Positions 11,422-20,337 of a stretch of 64,000 nt of DNA are shown here, piece after piece. The notes under the pieces were generated by a model. The model worked only from the letters and a program-made list of their open reading frames with translations, did not search any database and was not told the DNA's origin. The translations under genes and the position numbers were made by a program. Source of the DNA: Armatimonadota bacterium (GTDB lineage Bacteria > Sysuimicrobiota > Sysuimicrobiia > Sysuimicrobiales > Kaftiobacteriaceae); contig JAVKHY010000001.1 of NCBI GenBank assembly GCA_031459765.1, positions 285,701 through 349,700 on the forward strand. Direction: 5' to 3'. The first letter of the stretch is position 1. Every line of letters starts with the position of its first letter.

Positions 11422-12930
11422 TTGAAGGAGTTCCTCTCCCCGGGGAATATTGCCCTGTCCGCGGTGGGCGTGGTCGCGGGCATTCTGGTCGGTGCGACAC
11501 CGGGCCTCAGCGTGACGATGGCCGTCGCCCTGCTGGCCTCGATGACCTACTCCTGGGACACGAAGACCGCCCTGGCGTTGATGCTCGGGGTGTATGCGGG
11601 CGGGGTGTATGGAGGATCTCGATCCTCCATCTTGATCAACATTCCGGGTACGCCCTCCGCCCTGGCCACTTCCTTCGACGGTCACCCGATGGCCTTGAGG
11701 GGCGAGGCGGGCCTGGCCATCGGTGTGGCTACCGTCCAGTCCGTCATCGGCGGCTTCATCGGGCTCATTACCCTGATCCTCGCCGCCCCGCCGATCTCGG
11801 AACTGGCGTTGAAGTTTGCGCCGCGGGACTACTTCTTGTTGGTGGCGATGGGGCTGTCGCTGACCGGCCGCCTGGCCGGGGGGTCGCTGGCCAGGTCCAT
11901 GGTGGGGGCGGCGCTGGGCGTCCTGGTCGGGTTGATCGGGATGGACCCGATTACCGGTGAGGGCCGCTTCACGTTCGGCCAGCCGCTGCTCATCAACGGC
12001 GTCCACTTCATCGCCGCGGTCATCGGGCTGTTCGGCGTGTCGGAAGTGATCTATCAACTCGGCCGGATCGGCCGGAGTACGGCGCCGCAGGCCAGGATCG
12101 CGGAGGTCGGGGGCGTCTTCCCGGGGTTCCGCCACTTCTTCAAATACCTCCCCGTCACCATCCGCGCCTCGGTGATCGGCGTCATCGTCGGAGCGCTGCC
12201 CGGCGCCGGCGGGGACATCGCGGCCCTTCTGGCTTACGCCGACGCCAAACGGTGGGTAAAGAAACCGTCGCGCCCCTTCGGCCAGGGCGCGGTGGAGGGT
12301 GTCGTCGCCCCGGAGACGGCGAACAACGCCTGCATCGGCGGGGACATGATCCCGATGCTCACCCTGGGGATCCCCGGCGATGCCGTGACCGCGGTGCTCA
12401 TCAGCGTCCTGTTCATCCATGGGCTGCGGCCCGGGCCGTTGCTCATGGTGGAGCAGCGGGACCTTTTCTGGTTCATCGCCGGATCCTACGGACTGGCCAA
12501 CATCTTTCTCTTCGTCTTCGGCCTGCTGGCGGTGCGCCCGTTCGTCAAAGTGGTCAACATCGACAAGCGGATCCTGATGCCCCTGATCGTGCTGATCTCC
12601 GTTGTGGGCACCTACGCCATCCAGAACAACATCTATGACGTCTTCTGGATGATCGGGTTCGGTGTGCTGGGCTACTTCATGAAGCTGGGCGGCTATCCGG
12701 TGGGTCCTATGGTCCTGGGGGTCATCCTCGGGCCGCTGGCCGACATCAACTTCCGCCGGGCCATGCTCGCGGTCCAGGGCAACGTTCCCCTGTTCTTGTG
12801 GGAGATGGTCAGTCATCCCATCAGCTTGGTGTTGACCCTCATCCTGCTCTCGGCCTTCGTCCCGAGCGTCTCTTTCGCCGGGGTCAGGAATTGGATTCGG
12901 CTCCGACGGATGCGAAGGGAGGTCGCGTGA
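11422..12930 (+). CDS. tctA: tripartite tricarboxylate transporter large permease TctA
   Basis: Large permease subunit (about 502-509 residues, roughly 12 TM). Family motifs are present: VGATPGLSVTMAVALL near the N-terminus, YGGSRSSILINIPGTPSA, and GALPGAGGDIAAL in the second half. The first conventional start is TTG at 11422. The reading frame is open back to the tctB stop, and the seven upstream codons encode a typical TctA beginning (x-DLALQVL). The strong AGGAGGG at 11387-11393 is ideally spaced for an ATC at 11401, which may be the true initiator. The aldehyde dehydrogenase ATG overlaps its TGA. Confidence 0.88.
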   Translation: MKEFLSPGNIALSAVGVVAGILVGATPGLSVTMAVALLASMTYSWDTKTALALMLGVYAGGVYGGSRSSILINIPGTPSALATSFDGHPMALRGEAGLAIGVATVQSVIGGFIGLITLILAAPPISELALKFAPRDYFLLVAMGLSLTGRLAGGSLARSMVGAALGVLVGLIGMDPITGEGRFTFGQPLLINGVHFIAAVIGLFGVSEVIYQLGRIGRSTAPQARIAEVGGVFPGFRHFFKYLPVTIRASVIGVIVGALPGAGGDIAALLAYADAKRWVKKPSRPFGQGAVEGVVAPETANNACIGGDMIPMLTLGIPGDAVTAVLISVLFIHGLRPGPLLMVEQRDLFWFIAGSYGLANIFLFVFGLLAVRPFVKVVNIDKRILMPLIVLISVVGTYAIQNNIYDVFWMIGFGVLGYFMKLGGYPVGPMVLGVILGPLADINFRRAMLAVQGNVPLFLWEMVSHPISLVLTLILLSAFVPSVSFAGVRNWIRLRRMRREVA

Positions 12931-14417
12931 TGACCGCGGTGTCGCGTGCTGCGTCCCCGGCTGCCGACAGCGTCCCGGCCTACGATCTGTTGGTGGGGGG
13001 ACGGTGGACTCCGGCCGCGTCGGGAGCAACCATGGACACCTACAATCCGGCTACGGGCAGGGTGTTCGCCCGCGTGGCCAGTGCCGGTCCGGCTGATGCG
13101 GATCGCGTCGTGGCCGCGGCCCGTCAGGCTCTGGAAGCCGGTCCCTGGCCTCGGATGAACGGGGCCGCCCGGGCCCGGCTGCTCCGCGCCGTGGCCGATC
13201 GCATCGAGGCGCGGGCGGACGAACTGGCGCGGCTGGAGACGATGAACTCGGGCAAGCCGATCCGCGATGCCCGGGCCCAGATCCTCAAGGCCGCGGCGTG
13301 CTTCCACTATTATGCGGGGCTGGCCGAGAAGGTCTGGGGACAGACCGTACCTGTGGATGAAGGCCTCTTCGCCTACACGGTGCGCGAGCCGATCGGGGTC
13401 TGCCTGGGGATCACGCCGTGGAACAGTCCGTTCATCATGGCCGCCTACAAGACGGCCCCCGCTCTTGCCGTGGGAAACACGGTGATCCTGAAGCCGGCCA
13501 GCGCCACGCCTGTGACGGCCCTCCTCCTCGGCGAGATCTGCCTGGAGGCCGGGTTGCCTCCCGGCGTGGTCAACGTCGTCACGGGTCCCGGGGGGACGCT
13601 GGGGATGGCGTTGGTCAGGCATCCCGGGGTGGACAAGATCGCTCTGACCGGCGACAACGAGACCGGCACGGCCGTGATGGCCGCCGCCGCGGCCACGGTC
13701 AAGCGGGTGACCCTGGAGCTCGGCGGCAAGTCGCCCAACCTGATCTTCCCCGATGCCGACCTGGAGTGGGCCGTCCCGGGCTCGATCACGGCCGTGTACT
13801 CCCACGCCGGCCAGCGGTGCACGGCCCGCTCCCGGCTGCTGGTGCACGACGCGGTCTATGAGGAGTTCGTCGGGCGGTTCGTCGCCGCCGCGCGGGCGAT
13901 CAGGCTCGGGGATCCGCTGGATCCAGCGACAGAGATGGGTCCGGTGATCTCGGAGGCGCAGCGCACGTCCATCCTGGGATATGTGCGGAAGGGCCTCGAG
14001 GAAGGCGCCGTTCTGCTCTGCGGCGGTCGGGTGCCGGACGACCCCGCCCTGGCGGAGGGATACTACCTCCTCCCCGCGGCGTTCGCCGAGGTGCGCAACG
14101 AGATGACCATTGCCCGCGAGGAGATCTTCGGGCCGGTGGTGTGCATCATGCGGTTTACGGAGGAAGCGGAAGCGGTCCGGATCGCGAACGAGACACGGTA
14201 CGGCCTGGCGGCGACCGTGTGGACACGCGACGTGGGACGGGCGCACCGTCTGGCGCGCGCCCTGCGTGCCGGGGTGGTCAGCGTGAACAGCGTGCCCGTA
14301 ACCTACATTGAGGCGCCCTTCGGCGGCTTCAAGCAGAGCGGCCTGGGCCGCGAGCTGGGGCTGGAGGGGCTGTTGGAGTACAGCGAAGTGAAGAGCGTCT
14401 TTGTGGGTCTATCCTAG
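12930..14417 (+). CDS. aldehyde dehydrogenase (NAD(P)+)
   Basis: 495-residue ALDH-superfamily enzyme oxidising an aldehyde to a carboxylate. The catalytic general base is E263 in LELGGKSPN and the nucleophile is C297 in GQRC. The cofactor-binding N-terminal half shows GITPWNSPF and NTVILKPA. The C-terminal EIFGPVV and PFGGFKQSG motifs are also present. The ATG overlaps the tctA stop (TGATG) with GGGAGG upstream, so it belongs to the transporter operon. The substrate is presumably an intermediate of the imported compound. Confidence 0.9.
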   Translation: MTAVSRAASPAADSVPAYDLLVGGRWTPAASGATMDTYNPATGRVFARVASAGPADADRVVAAARQALEAGPWPRMNGAARARLLRAVADRIEARADELARLETMNSGKPIRDARAQILKAAACFHYYAGLAEKVWGQTVPVDEGLFAYTVREPIGVCLGITPWNSPFIMAAYKTAPALAVGNTVILKPASATPVTALLLGEICLEAGLPPGVVNVVTGPGGTLGMALVRHPGVDKIALTGDNETGTAVMAAAAATVKRVTLELGGKSPNLIFPDADLEWAVPGSITAVYSHAGQRCTARSRLLVHDAVYEEFVGRFVAAARAIRLGDPLDPATEMGPVISEAQRTSILGYVRKGLEEGAVLLCGGRVPDDPALAEGYYLLPAAFAEVRNEMTIAREEIFGPVVCIMRFTEEAEAVRIANETRYGLAATVWTRDVGRAHRLARALRAGVVSVNSVPVTYIEAPFGGFKQSGLGRELGLEGLLEYSEVKSVFVGLS

Positions 14418-14429
14418 GAGGGGTGAGAC

Positions 14430-14825
14430 GTGGGCGTCAGGGCGCAGCCCGGGATCAGAGTGGTCCGGACGTACGCGGAGGGGAAGGCCTACTGGATCGG
14501 CCTGGACAATCCGGGATTCCGCCGCAAGGTCTTCCGCACGGTGGACAGGGAACTGTGCGGCTCGGAGCACATGGTGGCGGGGATCACCGTCTTCCCTCAG
14601 GGAGAGGCCAGCTCGCTGCACAGCCATCCCGAGTCCGAGGAGATCAACGTCGTCCTGGCGGGGCACGGGGAAGTGGTCGGCGCCGACGGCTCGCGGCAGT
14701 CCTTCGGTCCCCACGACATGATGTTCGTGCCCAAGGGCCTGCCGCACCAACACGTCAACACCGGCGCCGAGCCGCTCGTGCTGCTGTGGTGCTACACGCC
14801 GCCGGGAGAAAATCCGACCAGGTGA
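14430..14825 (+). CDS. cupin-domain protein
   Basis: 131 residues forming a single cupin barrel. The metal-binding motif 1 is LHSHPESEEINVVLAG (two His and a Glu) and motif 2 around PKGLPHQHVN supplies a further His. Such proteins can be isomerases, dioxygenases or ligand sensors. Starts at GTG with AGGAGGGG upstream, 12 nt after the ALDH gene. The precise role in the operon is unknown. Confidence 0.8.
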   Translation: MGVRAQPGIRVVRTYAEGKAYWIGLDNPGFRRKVFRTVDRELCGSEHMVAGITVFPQGEASSLHSHPESEEINVVLAGHGEVVGADGSRQSFGPHDMMFVPKGLPHQHVNTGAEPLVLLWCYTPPGENPTR

Positions 14826-14906
14826 GGGGGCCGGAGCATCACGCCGTTCCGTCTCGCTGCCAGACGACCGGTCAAGGTCGGCCAACACCTGCTGGGCGGG
14901 CCGACG

Positions 14907-15635
14907 GTGCTCACCTGCGTGCCCTTGACGGCGCGCGATCGCTCCGCGCTGGTCGACCAGGCCCGTGCGCTGGCTGCGCTCCGGCCCGACTGCATCGAGT
15001 GGCGCGCCGACTTCGTGGCTGACCTGGTTCCCGCCGACGTCCCGGTGCTGCTCCGCGATATGGCCGCGGCCGCCCCTGTCCCGCTGATCGTCACCAACCG
15101 CCTGGCCGCCGAGGGCGGGCACAGGGTCCAGGACGAGGATCACCGGGTGGCCATCCTCACCGCGGCGGCGGCGACCGGCATCCCCGCCCTCGTGGATCTG
15201 GAACTGGCCACCGCCCCGCCGCTGGCCGAGCGCGTCGCGGCGGCGGCCGGGCAAGCCGGCGTGGCGGTGATCCGGTCCTGGCACGACTTCAGCGCCACCC
15301 CTCCCGTGCCGACGCTGCTGGGGACGCTCCGGACGATGCAGAGCGCCGGCGCGGCCGTGGCGAAGGTCGCGGTCACCCCCCGCACGCCGGAGGATGTGCT
15401 CGCCCTGCTCACCGCCGGCCTGGAGGCGCGCCGCACGTTCCTGGAGATCCCCTGCATCCTGATGTCCATGGGCGCGCTGGGCGCGGTGAGCCGCTTCGCC
15501 GGACACTTCGGATCCGACCTGACGTTCGCGGTGGGCCTGGAAGCCTCAGCCCCCGGGCAGATGGACCTGGAGCTGACGCGCCGGGGCTTGCAGGCGCTGG
15601 GTCTGGCCGGTGACTCCGGAGAGGAGAGGCCGTGA
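14907..15635 (+). CDS. aroD: type I 3-dehydroquinate dehydratase
   Basis: Class I dehydroquinase, converting 3-dehydroquinate to 3-dehydroshikimate through a Schiff base. All family residues are visible: EWRAD, the TNRLAAEGG segment (Arg and Glu), the base His in SWHDF, the Schiff-base Lys in AVAKVAVTP, the Arg of VSRFAG and the Ser/Gln of SAPGQ. The first conventional start is GTG at 14907. However, the frame is open upstream and encodes VKVGQHLLGGP, which matches the normal N-terminal strand of the family, so the true start is probably further up. ATC at 14838, after GAGGGGG, is a candidate. Placement between a cupin gene and a dehydrogenase gene in a catabolic operon is unusual. Confidence 0.88.
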   Translation: MLTCVPLTARDRSALVDQARALAALRPDCIEWRADFVADLVPADVPVLLRDMAAAAPVPLIVTNRLAAEGGHRVQDEDHRVAILTAAAATGIPALVDLELATAPPLAERVAAAAGQAGVAVIRSWHDFSATPPVPTLLGTLRTMQSAGAAVAKVAVTPRTPEDVLALLTAGLEARRTFLEIPCILMSMGALGAVSRFAGHFGSDLTFAVGLEASAPGQMDLELTRRGLQALGLAGDSGEERP

Positions 15636-16660
15636 CGCTGATGCGGGCCGCACGCCTCCACGCCCCCCGCACGGTTCGGGTGGATCGTCTTCCTCCGCCC
15701 GTGCCGCAGGCCGGCGAGGTGCTGGTGTCCATCGAGCGCGTCGGGGTGTGCGGCAGCGACGTACACCTGTTCCAGGGGCACCGCACGGCGCCCTATCCCA
15801 TCATCATGGGGCACGAGGGGCTGGGACGGATCGCCGCCGTGGGCCCCGGCGTGGCCGCCGAGCGCGTGGGCCAGCGCGTCGTCCTCGAGCCCAACGTGCC
15901 CTGCGGGAGATGCCCCTGGTGCCGGCGCGGCCGCGGCGCGATCTGCCCCGACAAGCGCTCCCTGGGCGTGAACGTGCCCGGCGTGCTGGCCGAGTACGCG
16001 ACCCTGCCCGCCACCCACGCCTGGGCCATCCCCGAGACGCTCTCCTGGCGGGACGCGGTGCTCATCGAACCCCTCGCCGTGGCCGTCCACGCCGTCGCGG
16101 TGTCCGGGCTGGTGCCGGGCGACGCCGCCCTGGTCCTGGGGTGCGGCACCATCGGCCTGGTCCTGACGCGCCTGCTGGCCGGCATGGGCGTCCGCGTCTG
16201 CGCCATCGATCTGGATGAGCGACGGGTGGAGGCCGCACGACGCGCCGGAGCCGCCGAGACGGTGGTGGTGTCCCGCGAGGACGCGCCGGGGCTCGCCCGC
16301 CGTGTCCAGGCCGGGGCTGCCTGGCCGGTGATCTTTGAGTCCTCCGGCACGGCCTCCGGGGCGGGCTGGTGTCTGGAGGCGGTACCGCGGGGGGGCACCG
16401 TGGTCCTGCTGGGACTGGCCACCGACCCCGTGTCCCTGCAACCCCTGCGCCTCGTGCGCGAGGGGATCACCATCACCGGCTCGATCATCTACGACCACCC
16501 CGATGATTTCCGCCGGGCGATCGGCCTGGTGACCGGTAGCGGGACGCTGCGGCTCGGCGATCTGGTCGAGTCCGAATTTCCCCTCGACGCCGTGGAGGAT
16601 GCCCTGCAGGCCGCCGGAGGGATGCTGGCGGGGAAAGCCGTGGTGCGGGTCGCCGGTTGA
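15632..16660 (+). CDS. zinc-dependent alcohol/polyol dehydrogenase (MDR family)
   Basis: 342-residue medium-chain dehydrogenase. Catalytic zinc ligands lie in GVCGSDVH and GHEGLG. The structural-zinc lobe has four Cys in CGRCPWC...C (about residues 90-110). The Rossmann fold begins at VLGCGTIGLV. It resembles sorbitol/threonine dehydrogenases. GTG at 15632 overlaps the aroD stop and has GGAGAGG 6 nt upstream; an ATG at 15641 is possible. The substrate is unknown. With aroD beside it, a cyclic polyol acid such as quinate or shikimate is one option, which is speculation. Confidence 0.82.
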   Translation: MTLMRAARLHAPRTVRVDRLPPPVPQAGEVLVSIERVGVCGSDVHLFQGHRTAPYPIIMGHEGLGRIAAVGPGVAAERVGQRVVLEPNVPCGRCPWCRRGRGAICPDKRSLGVNVPGVLAEYATLPATHAWAIPETLSWRDAVLIEPLAVAVHAVAVSGLVPGDAALVLGCGTIGLVLTRLLAGMGVRVCAIDLDERRVEAARRAGAAETVVVSREDAPGLARRVQAGAAWPVIFESSGTASGAGWCLEAVPRGGTVVLLGLATDPVSLQPLRLVREGITITGSIIYDHPDDFRRAIGLVTGSGTLRLGDLVESEFPLDAVEDALQAAGGMLAGKAVVRVAG

Positions 16661-16671
16661 GGTGATACAGG

Positions 16672-18399
16672 ATGGGAGCCAAACCTCACAATGTCGCCCA
16701 CCAGATCGTGCGGTTCCTGGAGGCGATCGGAACCAGATACGTCTTCGGCCTCTGCGGGCACACCGTGATCGCGCTGCTGGACGCCTTCCGGGACAGCCCG
16801 ATCCGGTTCGTGATGAACCGGCATGAGCAGATCGCCGCGCACATGGCCGACGGCTATGCCCGTGCCTCCGGCGAGTGCGGGGTGCTGCTGACCCATGTCG
16901 GACCGGGCCTGACCAACGCCGTCACCGGAGTGGCCAACGCGGCGTTGGACTCCGTCCCGCTGCTCGTCATCGCCGGCGATGTCCCGGCATACTTCTTCGG
17001 CCGCCACCCGCACCAGGAAGTTCAGGTCCACAACGATGGCGATCAGTCCGCCATCTACCGACCCTTCGTGAAGCGCGTCTGGCGCGTAACGCAGCCCAGG
17101 GGGCTGGCCAGGATCCTGGAACGCGCCTACCTGCTCGCCACCAGCGGCCGTCCCGGCCCGGTGCTTGTGGACGTGGCCATGGACGTCCTGTCCCGTCCGG
17201 CGGAAGATCCCGACCCCCAGGCTCCGCGCCCGGCGGCGCGTCCGGGGCTGGACCCGGGGACGGCCCGCCGGATCGCCGAACGCCTGCTGGCGGCCCGACG
17301 GCCCGTGATCTATGTGGGCGGCGGCGTCATCAGCTCGGACGGCGCAGAAGAGCTCGCGCGGGTTGCCGAGCACCTCAACGCCCCCGTGGCCTACTCCCTG
17401 ATGGGAAAGGGCGCGATCCCGGACGACCACCCGCTGGTGCTCGGGATGACCGGATTCTGGGGGACGGACCTGACGAACCGCGTGACGCGGCAGGCCGATG
17501 TGCTCCTGGCCGTGGGAACCCGGTTCGCCGAGGCCGACGCCAGTTCGTGGGATGCGAGATTCACCTTCGCCATCCCGCCCACGGAGCTGATCCACATCGA
17601 TGTCGATCCGGCCGAGCTCGGCCGGTCCTTCCCGGTGACGATCGGAGCCGTTGCCGACGCCCGGGCGGCCCTGCGGGCAATCCTGGAAGCGCTGGTGGAG
17701 GCGGCGCCGCGCGGAGGTCGCGGACACGCCGACCTGGCGGCGATCCAGGCCGAGCGTGCCAAGTGGCGGGAGAGCCTTGTCGGGCCGATGCGGTCGGAGG
17801 CATACCCGCTCGCCCCCCAGCGCATCCTGGCCGAGGTGCGGGCCGCCCTGCCCAGGGACGGGATCCTGGTGACGGACGTCGGCTGGAACAAGAACGGCGT
17901 GGGGCAGCAGTTTCCCATCTATTTCCCACGGACGCACCTGACTCCGGGAGGGCTGGCCACGATGGGGTTCGGCCCGGCCGCCGTCCTGGGCGCCAAGCTG
18001 GCGAAACCCGAGCGCGCCTGCGTGGCGATGGTCGGGGATGGGGCGTTCAGCGCCAATCCCTCCGTGCTGGCGACGGCGGTGGAGCAGGGCATCAACGTCA
18101 CGTGGGTGGTCATGAACAACTCCGCGCATGGGACGATTGCCGGGCTCATGAGCCAGCACTTCGGCCACACCCTGGGCTGCGAGTTCCGCCGGCAGGGGGA
18201 GGCGTACTCGCCCGATTTCGCCGCCGTGGCCCGAGCCTACGGGGCAGACGGCGTGCACATCGAGCGCGCCGGGGATCTGGCCCCCGCTCTGGGACGGGCC
18301 CTGCAGGGCCACCGGCCCACGGTCCTGGACGTGCCGATGACCAATGATCCGGTGCCGACCGGGGGCCACTGGGACATCAACGACATCTACCAATGGTAG
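16672..18399 (+). CDS. thiamine-diphosphate-binding enzyme (acetolactate-synthase-like)
   Basis: 575 residues with the three-domain layout of the ThDP decarboxylase/synthase superfamily. The catalytic Glu is E52 in NRHEQ. The central nucleotide-like domain spans about residues 185-330. The C-terminal ThDP motif starts at G455-D456-G457 and ends in the Asn pair of VVMNN about 23 residues later. It acts on a 2-oxo acid, decarboxylating it or transferring the aldehyde unit. It is not obviously IlvB: no small subunit gene is adjacent and the neighbours are catabolic. It starts 11 nt after the dehydrogenase gene. Confidence 0.82.
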   Translation: MGAKPHNVAHQIVRFLEAIGTRYVFGLCGHTVIALLDAFRDSPIRFVMNRHEQIAAHMADGYARASGECGVLLTHVGPGLTNAVTGVANAALDSVPLLVIAGDVPAYFFGRHPHQEVQVHNDGDQSAIYRPFVKRVWRVTQPRGLARILERAYLLATSGRPGPVLVDVAMDVLSRPAEDPDPQAPRPAARPGLDPGTARRIAERLLAARRPVIYVGGGVISSDGAEELARVAEHLNAPVAYSLMGKGAIPDDHPLVLGMTGFWGTDLTNRVTRQADVLLAVGTRFAEADASSWDARFTFAIPPTELIHIDVDPAELGRSFPVTIGAVADARAALRAILEALVEAAPRGGRGHADLAAIQAERAKWRESLVGPMRSEAYPLAPQRILAEVRAALPRDGILVTDVGWNKNGVGQQFPIYFPRTHLTPGGLATMGFGPAAVLGAKLAKPERACVAMVGDGAFSANPSVLATAVEQGINVTWVVMNNSAHGTIAGLMSQHFGHTLGCEFRRQGEAYSPDFAAVARAYGADGVHIERAGDLAPALGRALQGHRPTVLDVPMTNDPVPTGGHWDINDIYQW

Positions 18400-19151
18400 C
18401 GGGCAGAGGCTGGACCGGAACAGGACGAAAGGCGGGCGTCGCGGCGGTGGACCGGGCGCTGACGGTCCTGACGGTGTTTCGCGAGGGCGACGTCACCCTG
18501 ACCCTGGCTGAGATCGCCGAGCGTACCGGCATGTACAAGAGCACCATCCTGCGGCTGTGCGAGTCGCTGGCCCGCCACGGCTACCTGTACCGTGTCGACG
18601 GCGCAGGGTACCGGTTGGGCCCCACCCCGCTGCGTCTGGCCAGCCTGTACCAGCGGTCGTTCCGGGTGGGGGACCTCGTGGTGCCGATGTTGCAGAGACT
18701 GGTCCGGCAGACCGGCGAGAGCGCATCTTTCTACGTACGCGAGCAGGGCGTGCGTGTCTGCCTCCATCGCGTGGACTCCCCCCGGGCCATCCGCGATCAC
18801 GTGCGCGAGGGAGACCACCTGCCGCTGGACCGGGGCGCCGCCGGACGGGTGCTGCTGGCCTTCAGCGGAGAGCCCGGGGAGGTGTATGCGCGGATCCGCC
18901 GTCGGTATGTCGCGGCCACCTTCGGCGAGCGCGATCGTGAGACCGCCGCAGTGGCCGCTCCGGTCTTCCGGCTCGGTCAGGAACTGGTCGGTGCGCTGTC
19001 GGTCTCCGGCCCCATCTACCGGTTCCGGGGCAGGGCCGCAGAACGGATTGCGGCCCTGGTCCTGGCCGCTGCGGCGGAGCTGACGGCCGATCTCGGCGGT
19101 GATCGCCGACCCTTCGACGAAAGGATTGTCCGTCGTGGACGCACCGCTTGA
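18393..19151 (+). CDS. IclR-family transcriptional regulator (tct operon)
   Basis: 252 residues. The N-terminal winged helix-turn-helix reads LTLAEIAERTGMYKSTILRL at about residues 35-54. The IclR effector domain follows, with EGDHLPLDRGAAGRVLLA and a C-terminal GALSVSGP strand typical of the family. The ATG overlaps the end of the ThDP-enzyme gene by 7 nt. It probably controls this operon in response to the imported acid or a metabolite. The palindrome at 9807-9821 is a candidate site. Confidence 0.85.
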   Translation: MVAGRGWTGTGRKAGVAAVDRALTVLTVFREGDVTLTLAEIAERTGMYKSTILRLCESLARHGYLYRVDGAGYRLGPTPLRLASLYQRSFRVGDLVVPMLQRLVRQTGESASFYVREQGVRVCLHRVDSPRAIRDHVREGDHLPLDRGAAGRVLLAFSGEPGEVYARIRRRYVAATFGERDRETAAVAAPVFRLGQELVGALSVSGPIYRFRGRAAERIAALVLAAAAELTADLGGDRRPFDERIVRRGRTA

Positions 19152-20337
19152 GGGCGTCCGCGTCCTCGACCTCACCAATGTGCTGGCGGGGCCCTTCTGC
19201 ACCTTCCAGCTGGCCCTGCTGGGCGCCGACGTCATCAAGGTCGAAGTCCCGGGCAGCGGGGATCTGGCCCGGCAACTGGGCGCTGATCCGGCCCTGAACC
19301 GCGCCCTGATGGGCGCGTCGTTCTTGGCTCAGAACGCCGGGAAGCGCTCGGTGACCATCAACCTGAAGGATCCCGACGGTCGGAAGGTGTTCGAACGGCT
19401 GGTCGTCACCGCCGACGTGCTGGTGGAGAACTTCCGGCCCGGGGTGATGGCCAGGCTCGGCCTGGGATACGACCGCCTCTCCACGCTCAATCCGGACCTC
19501 ATCTACTGCGCGATCTCCGGATTCGGCCAGGACGGCCCCCTCAGTGCCAATCCCGCTTACGATCAGATCATCCAGGGGCTGGCCGGAGTGATGGATGTCA
19601 CCGGCGACGAGCGGAGCGGGCCGCTGCGCGTGGGCTTTCCGGTCTGCGACACCGTGGGCGGGCTGGCTGCGGCCTTCGCCATCGTCAGCGCGTTGCGCCT
19701 GCGCCAGCGGGAAGGCCGGGGCTGCCTGCTGGACGTGTCGATGCTCGAGGCCACGTTGGTCAGCATGGGATGGGTGGTGTCCAACTACCTGATCGCGGGC
19801 GAAGTCCCCCGGCGGTCGGGCAACGAGAACTTCACCGCCAGTCCCTCGGGGACATTTCGGACCGGGGAAGGGCTGTTGAACATCGCCGCCAACAAGCAGG
19901 AGCAGTTCGAGGTCCTGTGTCGGGAAATCGGACGGCCGGACCTCGTCACCGATCCCCGGTTCGTGGACCGCGAAGCCCGCCTGCGTCACCGCAGGGAGCT
20001 GACGGCCGAGGTGGAGGCCGCCCTGGCCCGGCGTTCGGCGGCCGAGTGGGAGGAGCGGTTGAACAGAGTCGGCGTGCCGGCCGGGCGCGTCCTCTCCGTC
20101 CCCGAGGCCCTGGCCCATCCGCAGGTCACGGCCCGCCGCCTGGTGCAGTGCTTCGACAACGTTGCGGGCATCGGCCGGGATGTTGCGGTGACCACGACCG
20201 GTGTGATGCTCTCGGGCCGTCGACCGGAAGCCTCCACTCCCCCTCCGCGCCTGGGGGAGCACACGGACGAGGTGCTGCAGAGCCTGGGACTCACGGCGGA
20301 AGAGATCGCCGCGCTCCGGCGGAAAGGGGCGATATGA
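19135..20337 (+). CDS. class III CoA-transferase (CaiB/BaiF family)
   Basis: 400-residue family III CoA-transferase, moving CoA from a CoA thioester to a free carboxylate through an aspartyl-CoA anhydride. The N-terminal PLEGVRVLDLTNVLAGP motif is diagnostic. The catalytic Asp is D172 in VCDTVGGL, matching Asp169 of formyl-CoA transferase. GTG at 19135 with AAGGA 9 nt upstream is preferred; it lies inside the 3' end of the IclR gene. The stop overlaps the start of the citryl-CoA-lyase-like gene, so the two are likely to act in sequence: acid activation, then C-C cleavage. Confidence 0.87.
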   Translation: MDAPLEGVRVLDLTNVLAGPFCTFQLALLGADVIKVEVPGSGDLARQLGADPALNRALMGASFLAQNAGKRSVTINLKDPDGRKVFERLVVTADVLVENFRPGVMARLGLGYDRLSTLNPDLIYCAISGFGQDGPLSANPAYDQIIQGLAGVMDVTGDERSGPLRVGFPVCDTVGGLAAAFAIVSALRLRQREGRGCLLDVSMLEATLVSMGWVVSNYLIAGEVPRRSGNENFTASPSGTFRTGEGLLNIAANKQEQFEVLCREIGRPDLVTDPRFVDREARLRHRRELTAEVEAALARRSAAEWEERLNRVGVPAGRVLSVPEALAHPQVTARRLVQCFDNVAGIGRDVAVTTTGVMLSGRRPEASTPPPRLGEHTDEVLQSLGLTAEEIAALRRKGAI

